64,000 nucleotides of DNA from contig NZ_CANNDO010000005.1 of the NCBI RefSeq assembly GCF_947503385.1, forward strand, positions 1 to 64,000. The letters are read 5' to 3'. Both the position numbers and the translations under genes were made by a program. A model generated the notes under the pieces. The model saw only the letters and a program-made list of their open reading frames with translations, was not told the DNA's origin and made no database searches. Numbering within the stretch: position 1 is the first letter of the stretch; every line of letters starts with the position of its first letter. The stretch comes from an uncultured Tateyamaria sp. GTDB lineage: Bacteria; Pseudomonadota; Alphaproteobacteria; Rhodobacterales; Rhodobacteraceae. Shown here one piece after another: positions 19,524 through 28,030 of this stretch.

Positions 19524-20456
19524 ATGACCGCCAAGCAGACACATCGCCCCACAGCCGCCGCGCTGAACATGGTAGGTGCGATGTGCGTGATCGGAGCCAT
19601 AGATATATATGTTGCGGTGATCGCGCAGACCCTTTCCGTCTGGCAGTTTCTGATTGTGCGGCTGGCACTGGCCGCTCCGATTGTGCTGGCGCTGTCCGCC
19701 ATGGGCTTTGGCACCGTGCGGCCACGCCGTGTGCGCGCCGTCGCGGTCCGGTCTGTTCTGATCGCAACAGGCATGTTCTGCTATTTTGGCGCTTTGGCCT
19801 TTATGCCGATTGCAATTGCTCTGGCAGGGCTTTTTACCTCGCCGATCTTTGTGCTGTTGCTGACCGCGTTTGTCTTACGCCAACGTATCGGGCCGTGGAG
19901 CATCATTGCGGTCGCTGTCGGGTTTGCTGGCATTCTCGTGGTGCTTGGCCCGTCGGGTGGCAGTCTGGGCTGGGTGGCCATTCTGCCGGTTCTGGGGGGC
20001 GTTCTGTACGCGTCTGGTGTCGTGGCGACCCGCGCGCTGTGCGAAGGGGAAAGCACGCTGACGCTGCTCTTGGGCATTTTCGTGGCCCAAGGCATGTTGG
20101 GCAGTATCGTCCTTGCCCTGATCACGGTGTCGGGCATGGAGGCGGGGCAGGGCGGTATGGCCTTTCTGACCCGCGGCTGGGTCTGGCCCATCGGGGCGGC
20201 GTGGCCCTATCTGCTGTTACAGGTCTTTGGCTCGGTTCTGGGCGTGGGACTTTTGAACCGGGCTTATCAGTTGGGTGAGGCGAGCCATGTGGCGGTGTTC
20301 GAGTATTCGGTGATGATCTTTGGTCCGTTCTTTGGTTGGTGGCTGTTGGGTCAGGCGGTCACATGGGTGCAAGGGGCGGGCATTGTGTTGATTGTTCTGG
20401 CCGGTGTGATCATCGCCCTGCGCAGCCGTGACGCGCCCGCCGAGGTGGTTCCGTGA
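19524..20456 (+). CDS. EamA/DMT-superfamily membrane transporter
   Basis: The 310-residue protein has about ten hydrophobic segments arranged as two EamA halves. These include IAVAVGFAGILVVLGP at the end of the first half and GAGIVLIVLAGVIIALRSRD at the C-terminus, the usual place for the LxGVxLI signature. Members export or exchange metabolites across the inner membrane; the substrate is unknown. The start MTAKQTHRPTAAALNM at 19524 has GGAAAG upstream. The stop overlaps the GTG of the sulfotransferase gene by four bases, so the two are coupled. Confidence 0.8.
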   Translation: MTAKQTHRPTAAALNMVGAMCVIGAIDIYVAVIAQTLSVWQFLIVRLALAAPIVLALSAMGFGTVRPRRVRAVAVRSVLIATGMFCYFGALAFMPIAIALAGLFTSPIFVLLLTAFVLRQRIGPWSIIAVAVGFAGILVVLGPSGGSLGWVAILPVLGGVLYASGVVATRALCEGESTLTLLLGIFVAQGMLGSIVLALITVSGMEAGQGGMAFLTRGWVWPIGAAWPYLLLQVFGSVLGVGLLNRAYQLGEASHVAVFEYSVMIFGPFFGWWLLGQAVTWVQGAGIVLIVLAGVIIALRSRDAPAEVVP

Positions 20457-21118
20457 TTTTGTCGCCCGGTCGCAATTATGTCTTTGTCCATGCGCCCAAG
20501 ACCGGGGGGACCGCGCTTGCACTGGCGCTCGAAGGCCGCGCGATGAAGGACGACATCATGCTGGGCGACACACCCAAAGCGCGCAAGCGGCGCCGCAGGG
20601 TGCAAGGCGTTAAAACGCGCGGGCGACTTTGGAAACACGCGACCCTTGCCGATATTGACGGGCTGGTGCCCACGCTTGATGGGCTCTTTGCCTTTACGCT
20701 TGTGCGCAACCCGTGGGACCGGATGGTCAGCTATTATCACTGGTTGCGGGATCAGGATTTCGACCATCCCGCCGTGGCGCTGGCACAGCAGATGAACTTT
20801 CAAGACTTTGCGCAGGCCCCGCATGTGCGCGCCTCGATGCAGGCAAGCCCCGCGCGGCACTATATGACCGATGCACGCGGCGTGGAACGCTGCGACGCCT
20901 ATATCCGGCTCGAAGCGTTTGCGCAGGACGCAGCGCCCCTGTGGGACCATTTGGGTTTCGAATTGGCGCTGCCCCGCGCCAATGCCTCGGACCGTGATGC
21001 AGATTATCGCAGCTATTACACGGACGCCGCGCGTGCCGCTGTCGCCGAAGACTGCGCCGAGGATATCGAGAGATTCGGCTACACGTTCGACGAAGGTGCA
21101 AATTCTACCCTTGGTTAA
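20453..21118 (+). CDS. Sulfotransferase family 2-like protein
   Basis: The 221-residue protein has the PAPS-binding 5'-phosphosulfate loop HAPKTGGT (PKTGGT at 15-20) and the 3'-phosphate motif TLVRNPWDRMVSYYHWL (RNPWDR at 85-90). It therefore likely transfers sulfate from PAPS to a hydroxyl of a carbohydrate or other small molecule. The GTG start overlaps the EamA transporter stop (GTGA). Pairing of a sulfotransferase with an exporter suggests production and release of a sulfated product, which is inference. Confidence 0.8.
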   Translation: MILSPGRNYVFVHAPKTGGTALALALEGRAMKDDIMLGDTPKARKRRRRVQGVKTRGRLWKHATLADIDGLVPTLDGLFAFTLVRNPWDRMVSYYHWLRDQDFDHPAVALAQQMNFQDFAQAPHVRASMQASPARHYMTDARGVERCDAYIRLEAFAQDAAPLWDHLGFELALPRANASDRDADYRSYYTDAARAAVAEDCAEDIERFGYTFDEGANSTLG

Positions 21119-21315
21119 CACGAGGGGCGATTTTGCCGCTTTTTCGCGAACAATCCTGACCTACGGCCTCGCATTGTCACCGCGAGGCGAAACAATGCCT
21201 CATTCATGCCCAGATCAAGTCCCGTCTCCGCCCCGAGAATCACGCCAATTGGACCCATCGAATGCAACCGGCGCCGCTGCCAAAATCTGGCGCCGACACT
21301 CTGGGGAAGAGAACA

Positions 21316-21963
21316 ATGTTTGGATGGAAGAAGGATAACGCGCCGCGCCGAATGCCTGAACTGTCGGGCGCTGTGGACGGAAGCATTTTTGCATCGCGTG
21401 GGTTGATCGCCGGCACACGTATCGGGACATCCATGGGATGGCGCACGGTCGAAGCGTTGGCCCCGGGCGACATGGTCCTGACATTCGACAATGGATTGCA
21501 GCCGCTCGTCGAAGTGCGCCGCGAAACCTACTGGATTTCTGACGTGACGATGGGCGACACCGCGATGGTGATTGTGCCTGCCGGGGCTATGGGCAACGTT
21601 GCGGATGTGGCCCTGTTGCCTGACCAAGGCGTTCTGATCGAAAGCGAAGCGGCCTGCGACGTCCATGGTGACCCGTTCGCCGTGCTGCGCGCCAAGGCTC
21701 TCGAAGGGTTCCGCGGCATCACCCGCGTGTCACCGCAGCCGCAGATGCAGGTCATCACGCTCGTCTTTGCGAGTGACGAAGTGGTCTACGCCGAAGGGGG
21801 CATCCTGCTGCACTGCCCCCGCGCGACAGTCCGGCTTGAGGATTTTGGCCATGCAGTGGCCAGCTACGAAGTGATTGCAGACACCGCAGCCGCATTTTTG
21901 GTGGAATGCATGGCCGTCGAGGCCCGTGGCGGAGCGATTGTGCCGGACCACATGGCGGCCTGA
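21316..21963 (+). CDS. Hint-domain protein
   Basis: The 215-residue protein matches the Hint (hedgehog/intein) fold found in many Rhodobacterales proteins: GLIAGTRIGTSMGWRTVEALAPGDMVLTFDNG, VPAGAMGNVADVALLPDQGVLIES and VVYAEGGILLHCP. It lacks the catalytic Cys or Ser at the first Hint position, having Thr in IAGTRIGT, and there is no obvious extein. Autoprocessing is therefore doubtful. GGGGAAGAG lies before the ATG at 21316. Other Hint proteins of the group carry RTX repeats; this one is a bare domain with a basic head (MFGWKKDNAPRR). The role is unknown. Confidence 0.7.
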   Translation: MFGWKKDNAPRRMPELSGAVDGSIFASRGLIAGTRIGTSMGWRTVEALAPGDMVLTFDNGLQPLVEVRRETYWISDVTMGDTAMVIVPAGAMGNVADVALLPDQGVLIESEAACDVHGDPFAVLRAKALEGFRGITRVSPQPQMQVITLVFASDEVVYAEGGILLHCPRATVRLEDFGHAVASYEVIADTAAAFLVECMAVEARGGAIVPDHMAA

Positions 21964-22012
21964 CAGCCGCTCGTGATTGGCGTTCCAACTGGAGGGGGGC
22001 GCCTCAACTGCT

Positions 22013-22077
22013 CTGCACCCGGCTGCCGGTGACCCCGGCGCTTCGGCCCCCAACACCGAAGCAGTCGCCGGGTGCAG
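22013..22077. terminator. Nested inverted repeats between convergent genes
   Basis: An outer perfect 11-bp inverted repeat, CTGCACCCGGC (22013-22023) and GCCGGGTGCAG (22067-22077), encloses an inner 7-bp one, GCTTCGG (22040-22046) and CCGAAGC (22056-22062). The structure lies between the Hint gene and the convergent NmrA-like gene. A bidirectional terminator is the simplest reading. No U-tract follows. Confidence 0.5.
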
Positions 22078-22125
22078 GGACGTTCTGAGCTATGCGTCCG
22101 GCGGGTGACGGCTGACGCGATCGCG

Positions 22126-23226
22126 TCAAGCAGGGCGGCGGTCCAGCCCGGGTGCCGGGACGTGCAAAGCGACCCATTCCTCGTTGTCCTGACAGAACGC
22201 GGGCCGTGTGATTTGCACATAGTCGCGGTCGCGCGCCACACGCGCGAGGTCCAGAGCGGGCGTGACAAGGATCTTGAGAAAGCTCAACATGGCCCCGAGA
22301 CGTCGCAAAGGGCTGGGCGCAAGCTCCGGCTGCGCAGCCACATACCGCCGAACGATCGTTTCAAAGTCTTCTGGTGGCTGTCCGCCCACCGTTTCGACAT
22401 CGTCGGTTGGTGCGTTGATGGCAAAGCTGCCCCGCCTGTATTCGTCCGCGTAAATGGCAAGCTGAGACACCGCCGCCTCGGAGTAGTTGGATGGTGGGTT
22501 CGCTCGCAGGGCCTTGGTCATCATCCGTTCCGAGACGTTCATATAGCGGACCTTGCGTCCCAAGGCGCGGCCCATCGTGGCGGCAATGTCGTCTGGCGAA
22601 AGAAGGCCCGGACCCGTGGGCCGATACCGTCTGCCCGCGTGCGTCTTTGGGTCCATCAAGGCAGCGACTGCAACCCGTGCGATGTCTTCGTTCGACGGTG
22701 GCGCGTTGCGTTTAACGTCTCCGGGGCCAAGGGGCATCGTGAACAGACCCAGATGGGCCGCAGACGCCAGCAGCATCAGGTAGTTGTCCGCAAACCACCC
22801 CGGATCAATGTGTGTGGTCGTCATATGTGGTGCCTGTCGCAGCAGGCGGTCAGCAAGGTATACCTCGCGTGTGAACAGCGACGGATGGTCTGCCGCCGTC
22901 AGCCATTGGCCAAGAATGACGGTGTGTTCCAGTTGCACCTCGCTGGCGGCGACTGCGAACACTGCACTAAAGTGAAGCCCGTTTGGCGCCGTCGGTGCGC
23001 AATGGTAGGCACGTGTCATCCCGGCCATAGCGCGGCGCATGTCGCCAAGGTCATACTGATCCCCGACAAACACGTCCGCTCCGGCGGTTTCCAACTGTTC
23101 TGCGCGGACATCGACGCGCCGCACAAAGGCGCGGACAGCAAAACCTTGTTCCAAGAGTTGTAGGGCGACCGGCAAACCGGTTTTGCCGGCTGCGCTGGTG
23201 ACGAGGATTTTGAGGGGTGAGGTCAT
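22126..23226 (-). CDS. NmrA-like NAD(P)-binding protein (atypical SDR)
   Basis: The 366-residue protein begins MTSPLKILVTSAAGKTGLPVALQLLEQG, a Rossmann nucleotide-binding start in the TxAxGxxG style of NmrA/HSCARG-type atypical SDRs. It continues with the usual VRRVDVRAEQLETAGADVFVGD and YHCAPTAPNG segments. Such proteins sense NADP(H) or reduce quinones and small carbonyls. The ATG at 23226 is chosen since it begins the fold exactly; upstream codons lie in the operator region. A typical YxxxK motif is absent, consistent with the atypical class. It is divergent from a TetR gene that probably represses it. Confidence 0.75.
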   Translation of the reverse strand: MTSPLKILVTSAAGKTGLPVALQLLEQGFAVRAFVRRVDVRAEQLETAGADVFVGDQYDLGDMRRAMAGMTRAYHCAPTAPNGLHFSAVFAVAASEVQLEHTVILGQWLTAADHPSLFTREVYLADRLLRQAPHMTTTHIDPGWFADNYLMLLASAAHLGLFTMPLGPGDVKRNAPPSNEDIARVAVAALMDPKTHAGRRYRPTGPGLLSPDDIAATMGRALGRKVRYMNVSERMMTKALRANPPSNYSEAAVSQLAIYADEYRRGSFAINAPTDDVETVGGQPPEDFETIVRRYVAAQPELAPSPLRRLGAMLSFLKILVTPALDLARVARDRDYVQITRPAFCQDNEEWVALHVPAPGLDRRPA

Positions 23227-23239
23227 GGCTTGCCTTTTG

Positions 23240-23283
23240 GATGATGATTGTAATCCAAAATTAAAGATGATAACCATAATCCA
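23240..23283. promoter_or_regulatory. Two direct repeats GATGAT-N5-TAATCCA, probable TetR operators
   Basis: GATGAT-N5-TAATCCA occurs at 23240-23257 and again at 23266-23283, 26 bases apart, in the 89-base gap between divergent NmrA-like and TetR genes. Each repeat is itself a loose palindrome. The stretch is AT-rich compared with its surroundings. Position and duplication fit a TetR site controlling both genes. Confidence 0.5.
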
Positions 23284-23315
23284 GATTGTCAACCCATGCT
23301 CACGAGACGCCGCCC

Positions 23316-23870
23316 ATGCCCAGATTGTCCGAAGCCGAGAAACGCAAATCCCACGCCCGAATTCTGGATGCGGCGGCGGATTTGTTCCGTGAACGCGGGA
23401 TCGAGACGACTTCCGTATCCGAGGTTATGCAAGCCGCGGGCATGACCCATGGCGGGTTCTATCGCCATTTCAAAGGCAAGGAGGCGCTGGTGGCCGCAGG
23501 GTTCGAACGGGCGGTCGACACGGTCGTGGCAGATATGGAGCAGCCCGAGACCGACGCCGCAAAAGGCGCGGCGCGAGACACCTATATCGACACATATCTG
23601 TCGATGGGCCACGTGAACGATCGGCGCCATGGATGCCCTATGGCGGCTCTTGGGTCGGAATTGAGCAGGGCATCGGGAGAACCGCACGCTAGGGCTGCGG
23701 ACGCCGTTGAACGTGTATCCGCACTGCTGCGCACCGAAGAGGCGGACGACATGTCAGACGCGCGGCTTGCACTTTTGGTAGGGGCGGTGACGCTGGCCCG
23801 GCTCACCGATGATGATGCGCGCGCCGCTGACATTCTTGCTGCGGCCAGAACGGCGATAGCGCGATTTTAG
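23316..23870 (+). CDS. TetR/AcrR-family transcriptional repressor
   Basis: The 184-residue regulator has an N-terminal TetR helix-turn-helix (ILDAAADLFRERGIETTSVSEVMQAAGMTHGGFYRHFKGKEALVAAGF). It has a C-terminal ligand domain with AxxRHGCPMAALGSEL, as in the group that controls divergent oxidoreductase genes. The ATG at 23316 is preferred; a TTG at 23286 would add ten residues. It likely represses itself and the NmrA-like gene through the repeats at 23240-23283. The effector is unknown. Confidence 0.88.
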   Translation: MPRLSEAEKRKSHARILDAAADLFRERGIETTSVSEVMQAAGMTHGGFYRHFKGKEALVAAGFERAVDTVVADMEQPETDAAKGAARDTYIDTYLSMGHVNDRRHGCPMAALGSELSRASGEPHARAADAVERVSALLRTEEADDMSDARLALLVGAVTLARLTDDDARAADILAAARTAIARF

Positions 23871-24505
23871 GCAAGCCAAGCCAGCACGCTGTTCGTGAGG
23901 GTCGCATCGCACCCCTTCTGCGGCCAATTCGCCACCAGTTGGCCCACATGTGATCGTTTCAAAATTGAGTGATACGCGTGCAGCCGCAACGATGGAAATC
24001 GTCAACGCTTGCGCCGGAGCGAAAAGGACCGTCTGCAAATGGAGGACTTTTCCGCCGCATATTGTTGGCCGACTCACGAAAGATAGAACTCGGCCAATCA
24101 TCGCGTCACAAGATTGCGTTCAAATTTCGAAGTTGAATATTCGGAACCTGCAAACGACCGCTAAAGACAAAAACCGATGCACGACCATCGAGTATCGTGG
24201 AGCAACACTAAAGTTGTCTGTCTGGTATCCGGCAGATCAATTGCCGCCATGTTAGTAAGCCTGGCGAAGGCGCCGTGATCGCCCAACAACCAAGCTCGAG
24301 TTTTACGTAGCCGCCCGATCGGAAGACATTCAGAAAAGAAAGGATTGGACGGGCTGGCTGCGCTCGTCCTCAACGAGTTCGAACTCAATCGCGTTTCGAT
24401 GCGCCACTATTCCACTTTTTTTTGGACAGGGCTGCATGTCCCCAAAGGTGTTGAGGTCAGCCTCCAAGCCCGGGCCAGCTCTCCGTGTCTTTTGACACTA
24501 CTCCA
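23871..24505. other. Gene-free stretch left of the GntR/protease patch
   Basis: These 635 bases hold no reading frame I can support. Composition is more AT-rich than most of the window, especially 23940-24260 and around 24410-24425 (an eight-T run in 24412-24425). Short frames on both strands (about 100 residues plus strand from 23950, 75 residues minus strand to 24388) have no recognisable domain or ribosome-binding site. It may be decayed DNA at an insertion edge. Confidence 0.4.
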
Positions 24506-25159
24506 TTAGAACTGGCGAATGCCCGTCTTTCTCAAAATCTCGACCAATTCTAAGCTCGCGCGCTCGCGGTGCGCTGAAAAAACCCGAAAGCTCTCTGTTC
24601 CATCGCCAGATTTGATCGCTTCGAGGATCTGTCGCTGTTCTTGGGTTGATTGGGCAGGAAGTTCCCGCATCCTCAAGGTGACCATTCTGGCGCGATGCGC
24701 CTGATCTAGCAATTCAGACAGAAATCGCTGCAATCGACCGTTGTCCAAGAGCTTCAGCAGAGTCATGTGGAATTCATCATCTGCTTGGGCCCAGGCTGCC
24801 AAATCCCCTGTCGCAAGAGCCTCTTCCATATCGACAACAGCTTTTTCCAGCGGAGCGAGGTCCTCGGCTGAAGGGTTTCGCTGCGCGAGCACGCGGGCGA
24901 TGTTTGGTTCTATGAACGAAAGAATTTGATAGATTTCTTCGAGGTCTTCCACCGCAAGGGGCAGAACCCGTGCGCCTCGACGTGGGATCAACTCGATGAA
25001 CCCTTCGCCCTCCAAGCGCACCAAAGCCTCACGAATCGTCGATCGGCTGACCCCATACTTCTTCGCCAACTCAGGTTCGGGCGCTTGATAGCCCGGCGGT
25101 AAATCGCCGAGGCGAATGCCAGTTTTTAGCTCTTCATAGACCTCTGCGGCTCTGCTCAT
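24506..25159 (-). CDS. GntR-family regulator with FCD ligand domain
   Basis: The 217-residue protein has an N-terminal winged helix (VYEELKTGIRLGDLPPGYQAPEPELAKKYGVSRSTIREALVRLEGEGFIELIPRRGARV) and an all-helical FCD domain (about 75-200). In the FCD domain D127/H131-like residues in ADDEFHMTLL and the later HRER histidine fit its usual metal or carboxylate site. FadR-type members respond to organic acids. It is divergent from the RTX protease, and the perfect palindrome AATGTCGACATT in the shared 219-base gap fits its tGT-N-ACa recognition pattern. Auto-control and control of the protease are both plausible. Confidence 0.88.
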   Translation of the reverse strand: MSRAAEVYEELKTGIRLGDLPPGYQAPEPELAKKYGVSRSTIREALVRLEGEGFIELIPRRGARVLPLAVEDLEEIYQILSFIEPNIARVLAQRNPSAEDLAPLEKAVVDMEEALATGDLAAWAQADDEFHMTLLKLLDNGRLQRFLSELLDQAHRARMVTLRMRELPAQSTQEQRQILEAIKSGDGTESFRVFSAHRERASLELVEILRKTGIRQF

Positions 25160-25279
25160 GTTTTTTTACCCATCAGTTTCAGCATGTTAAGGTCAATCCT
25201 TGCTCTGCGTGCGCGTTTGAGACCTTCCAATCAGGCCAACAACAAAATCGTTACTTTACAGACATTATTTGCATCATTT

Positions 25280-25291
25280 AATGTCGACATT
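25280..25291. promoter_or_regulatory. Palindrome AATGTCGACATT, candidate GntR operator
   Basis: A perfect 12-bp palindrome between the divergent GntR (start 25159) and protease (start 25379) genes. FadR-subfamily GntR proteins typically bind tGTnnACa-type palindromes, which this matches. The surrounding 25180-25290 is AT-rich and probably carries both promoters. Confidence 0.5.
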
Positions 25292-25378
25292 GTTGTAGGC
25301 AAATGGCGTCGCCCCACACCATAAAAGCTTTTGGCCCGCAATCAACGACGAATTGGCGATTTATAAGGACGATGACAC

Positions 25379-27961
25379 ATGCAACCCAACTCAGTGATCA
25401 GTGAAGAAGACTTCAGCCGCGGCGGTAATGGCTGGAGCATTAACCGCCCCGAGGCCAGCACCGACGGTGATGTCTATATCGGTCGGTTTACAACCGACAT
25501 CGTGGAGAAGACCTATGATCTGCCCGCAGATGTCAGTGGCGGGATTACGATCTCATTCGACTTCCTCGAAATCGACAGCTGGGACGGTGAGAGCTTTCTG
25601 GTCTACATCAACGGCCAGGAAATCGAAATTGGCTCTTTCAACTGGCAGACTGACGAAGCGGCAGCCACGTTCGAGACAGATAACGGCATCATCGTGGAAC
25701 GGTCCGCTGCCACCGAGATCGAGGGCTACGGCGATCAGAACAATTTTTGGTCGTTCAACGACAGCGCCCATGCGGTGACGATCTTTGTGCCGGACCCCGG
25801 ACCGACGCTGACCTTGGGCTTTTCCTCGACCCTCGACCAGGACGTCCTGAACGAGAGCTTTGGCATCGACAACATCTTGATCTCGACGGTTGCCGACGCG
25901 AATACCGGGACGCCGGCTCAGCCTGACACCGGGACGCCAGCCGAGCCCGACACCGAAACGCCGTCTGAAACCACGACGGTGATCAGTGAAGAAGACTTCA
26001 GCCGCGGCGGTAATGGCTGGAGCATCAACCGCCCCGAGGCCAGCACCGACGGTGATGTCTATATCGGTCGGTTTACAACCGACATCGTGGAGAAGACCTA
26101 TGATCTGCCCGCAGATGTCAGTGGCGGGATTACGATCTCATTCGACTTCCTCGAAATCGACAGCTGGGACGGTGAGAGCTTTCTGGTCTACATCAACGGC
26201 CAGGAAATCGAAATTGGCTCTTTCAACTGGCAGACTGACGAAGCGGCAGCCACGTTCGAGACAGATAACGGCATCATCGTGGAACGGTCCGCTGCCACCG
26301 AGATCGAGGGCTACGGCGATCAGAACAATTTTTGGTCGTTCAACGACAGCGCCCATGCGGTGACGATCTTTGTGCCGGACCCCGGGCCGACGCTGACCTT
26401 GGGCTTTTCCTCGACCCTCGACCAGGACGTCCTGAACGAGAGCTTTGGCATCGACAACATCTTGATCTCGACGGTTGTGGACCCCAACGGGACAACAGAC
26501 CCTGAGCCGGAAGCGCCTCCTCTTCCAACGGCGACATTCGAATACACGACGCCGGAAGAGGCATTGCAGGCGATGTATCCAGATATGCCCAGTGTCTCGC
26601 TTCAGGAGGTTGTCGACAGCATCACTCAAAGTCGGGAGTGGACAGGCGGCGAGATCACCTTCTCTTTTCCTACGGAAGAATCTGACGACTACATCGGCAA
26701 TGGTCGCGAAGGAACGCTGCATGGTTTTGGTCTCGCTCAGCAAGCCGTGTCACGAGACGTCATGGCGCATTTTGACGAGATCATCGGCTTTGATGTTGTC
26801 GATCTGGGGGATAGCGTCGAAGCCGACATCCGCTTCTACAACTCGACGCTGCAACTCGGCGTATTCGGGGGCGGTCTGCCCGGTGACGGAATAGCCGGAG
26901 ATATGTGGGCTTACGGGCCACAAATCGGCGACCCGAACCACGACACCAGATGGTCTGGCGCACATCCTGGCGACGGTACGGTTGGTATTATGATCCACGA
27001 AGTTGGTCACACCATGGGCCTGCTGCACACAGACTTCCTTCCTCTTGAGGAAGGCGACGACGTGAGCTTCCCTAATCTGTCCGCCTACCTTCAGGGCAGT
27101 GATGCCTACAGTGTCATGAGCTACTGGAGCTATGATTTTGTAGGCCTGCAAAGTGACTCACCAAGCCCTGGCACCTTGATGCTGGCTGACATTGCGGCTC
27201 TGCATCAGATTTACGGCGCCAACATGGAAACGCGGACAGAGGACACGACCTACGGGTTCAACGCCACGACGGATCAAGAGGTGTACGACTACGACGCGAT
27301 GCTGGCCAATCACGGCAACACCGCCGCCTTCACAATCTGGGACGCCGGAGGCAATGACACCTTGGATATGTCCGGCTTCAGCGAGGGCAGCTTTATCAGC
27401 CTGATCGACGGCACCTTTTCCAGCACAGGCGGGTTCGACATGAATGTTGCCATTGCGCAGGGTGCTACAATCGAAAACGCAATCGGCGGGTCGGGCGACG
27501 ACCAGCTTATTGGCAACGAAGTCAACAACGTGATGGTTGGCAACGATGGAAACGACCTCATCATTGGAGCCGGTGGCAGCGACGTCCTCAGGGGCGGAAG
27601 TGGCGACGACCATTTGTCAGGAGGCGACGGTGCCGATTTGATGGTGGGTGGTGCCGGTGATGACATCCTGTCCGGCGGTGCCGGTGCGGACGTGTTTTCC
27701 TTTGTCGGTGGGTCAGGCGTGGACGTGATCACGGACTGGGATGCGTCCGAGGACGAGATGGTCTTCACGGACACTGGCATATCATCGTACGACGAAATCC
27801 AGTTCGTCAGCGCGAGCGCGGGTGATGTTGTCGGTGGCTACACCCTGACACAAGACGCCGTCTACTTTGCTCACGGTGCTGGCCCAGATCCGGACCTGGT
27901 CATTCTTCTCGAAACAACAATGGCCGGCCTGAGCAACCCTGAGGACTTCAGCTTTGGTTGA
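25379..27961 (+). CDS. Secreted M10 (serralysin-like) metalloprotease with RTX repeats and duplicated N-terminal domain
   Basis: The 860-residue protein has no signal peptide, as expected for type I secretion. Residues 6-171 and 201-366 are the same beta-rich domain, repeated almost without change and joined by a Thr/Pro/Asp-rich linker (about 172-200). The catalytic zinc motif HEVGHTMGLLH is at 540-550 (H540, E541, H544, H550) and the Met-turn SVMSYWSY at M580. RTX calcium repeats of the GGxGxD type follow at 703-770, then a C-terminal secretion region ending DFSFG. The enzyme should be exported by a type I ABC system, not encoded nearby, and fold in calcium outside the cell. The duplicated domain may bind carbohydrate or surface; that is inference. 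Confidence 0.88.
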   Translation: MQPNSVISEEDFSRGGNGWSINRPEASTDGDVYIGRFTTDIVEKTYDLPADVSGGITISFDFLEIDSWDGESFLVYINGQEIEIGSFNWQTDEAAATFETDNGIIVERSAATEIEGYGDQNNFWSFNDSAHAVTIFVPDPGPTLTLGFSSTLDQDVLNESFGIDNILISTVADANTGTPAQPDTGTPAEPDTETPSETTTVISEEDFSRGGNGWSINRPEASTDGDVYIGRFTTDIVEKTYDLPADVSGGITISFDFLEIDSWDGESFLVYINGQEIEIGSFNWQTDEAAATFETDNGIIVERSAATEIEGYGDQNNFWSFNDSAHAVTIFVPDPGPTLTLGFSSTLDQDVLNESFGIDNILISTVVDPNGTTDPEPEAPPLPTATFEYTTPEEALQAMYPDMPSVSLQEVVDSITQSREWTGGEITFSFPTEESDDYIGNGREGTLHGFGLAQQAVSRDVMAHFDEIIGFDVVDLGDSVEADIRFYNSTLQLGVFGGGLPGDGIAGDMWAYGPQIGDPNHDTRWSGAHPGDGTVGIMIHEVGHTMGLLHTDFLPLEEGDDVSFPNLSAYLQGSDAYSVMSYWSYDFVGLQSDSPSPGTLMLADIAALHQIYGANMETRTEDTTYGFNATTDQEVYDYDAMLANHGNTAAFTIWDAGGNDTLDMSGFSEGSFISLIDGTFSSTGGFDMNVAIAQGATIENAIGGSGDDQLIGNEVNNVMVGNDGNDLIIGAGGSDVLRGGSGDDHLSGGDGADLMVGGAGDDILSGGAGADVFSFVGGSGVDVITDWDASEDEMVFTDTGISSYDEIQFVSASAGDVVGGYTLTQDAVYFAHGAGPDPDLVILLETTMAGLSNPEDFSFG
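25394..25892 (+). repeat. Tandem 499-bp duplication, copy A (within the protease gene)
   Basis: Copy A pairs with 25979-26477 at an offset of 585 bases (195 codons). By direct comparison only two bases differ (25441 t versus 26026 c; 25801 a versus 26386 g). The changes are silent. Such identity points to a very recent duplication or gene conversion. Confidence 0.95.
25979..26477 (+). repeat. Tandem 499-bp duplication, copy B (within the protease gene)
   Basis: This is the second copy of the 25394-25892 unit. It keeps the reading frame and encodes residues 201-366, after an 86-base linker region coding for a Thr/Pro-rich spacer. Confidence 0.95.
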
Positions 27962-27978
27962 CGCTGAGCGATAAGATC

Positions 27979-28030
27979 AAGAAGACATCCAAGAAAACCG
28001 CCCCTCAGCGCGCCTCTCGGATGTCTTCTT
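27979..28030 (+). terminator. Inverted repeat after protease gene
   Basis: AAGAAGACATCC (27979-27990) and GGATGTCTTCTT (28019-28030) form a perfect 12-bp inverted repeat with a 28-base loop, 18 bases after the protease stop. The right arm ends in TT followed by TGTGG, so a weak T-run exists. It is a likely 3' end or mRNA-stabilising stem. Confidence 0.5.

Noticed and set aside
18068-20278. 736-codon plus-strand frame
   Set aside because: It covers the DmdB-like gene in antisense and runs out of frame through the EamA gene; no coherent domain.
23950-24388. Short frames on both strands left of the GntR gene
   Set aside because: No domain, no start signals and no coding-like pattern. Considered as a transposase remnant but no family motif or terminal repeat was found.
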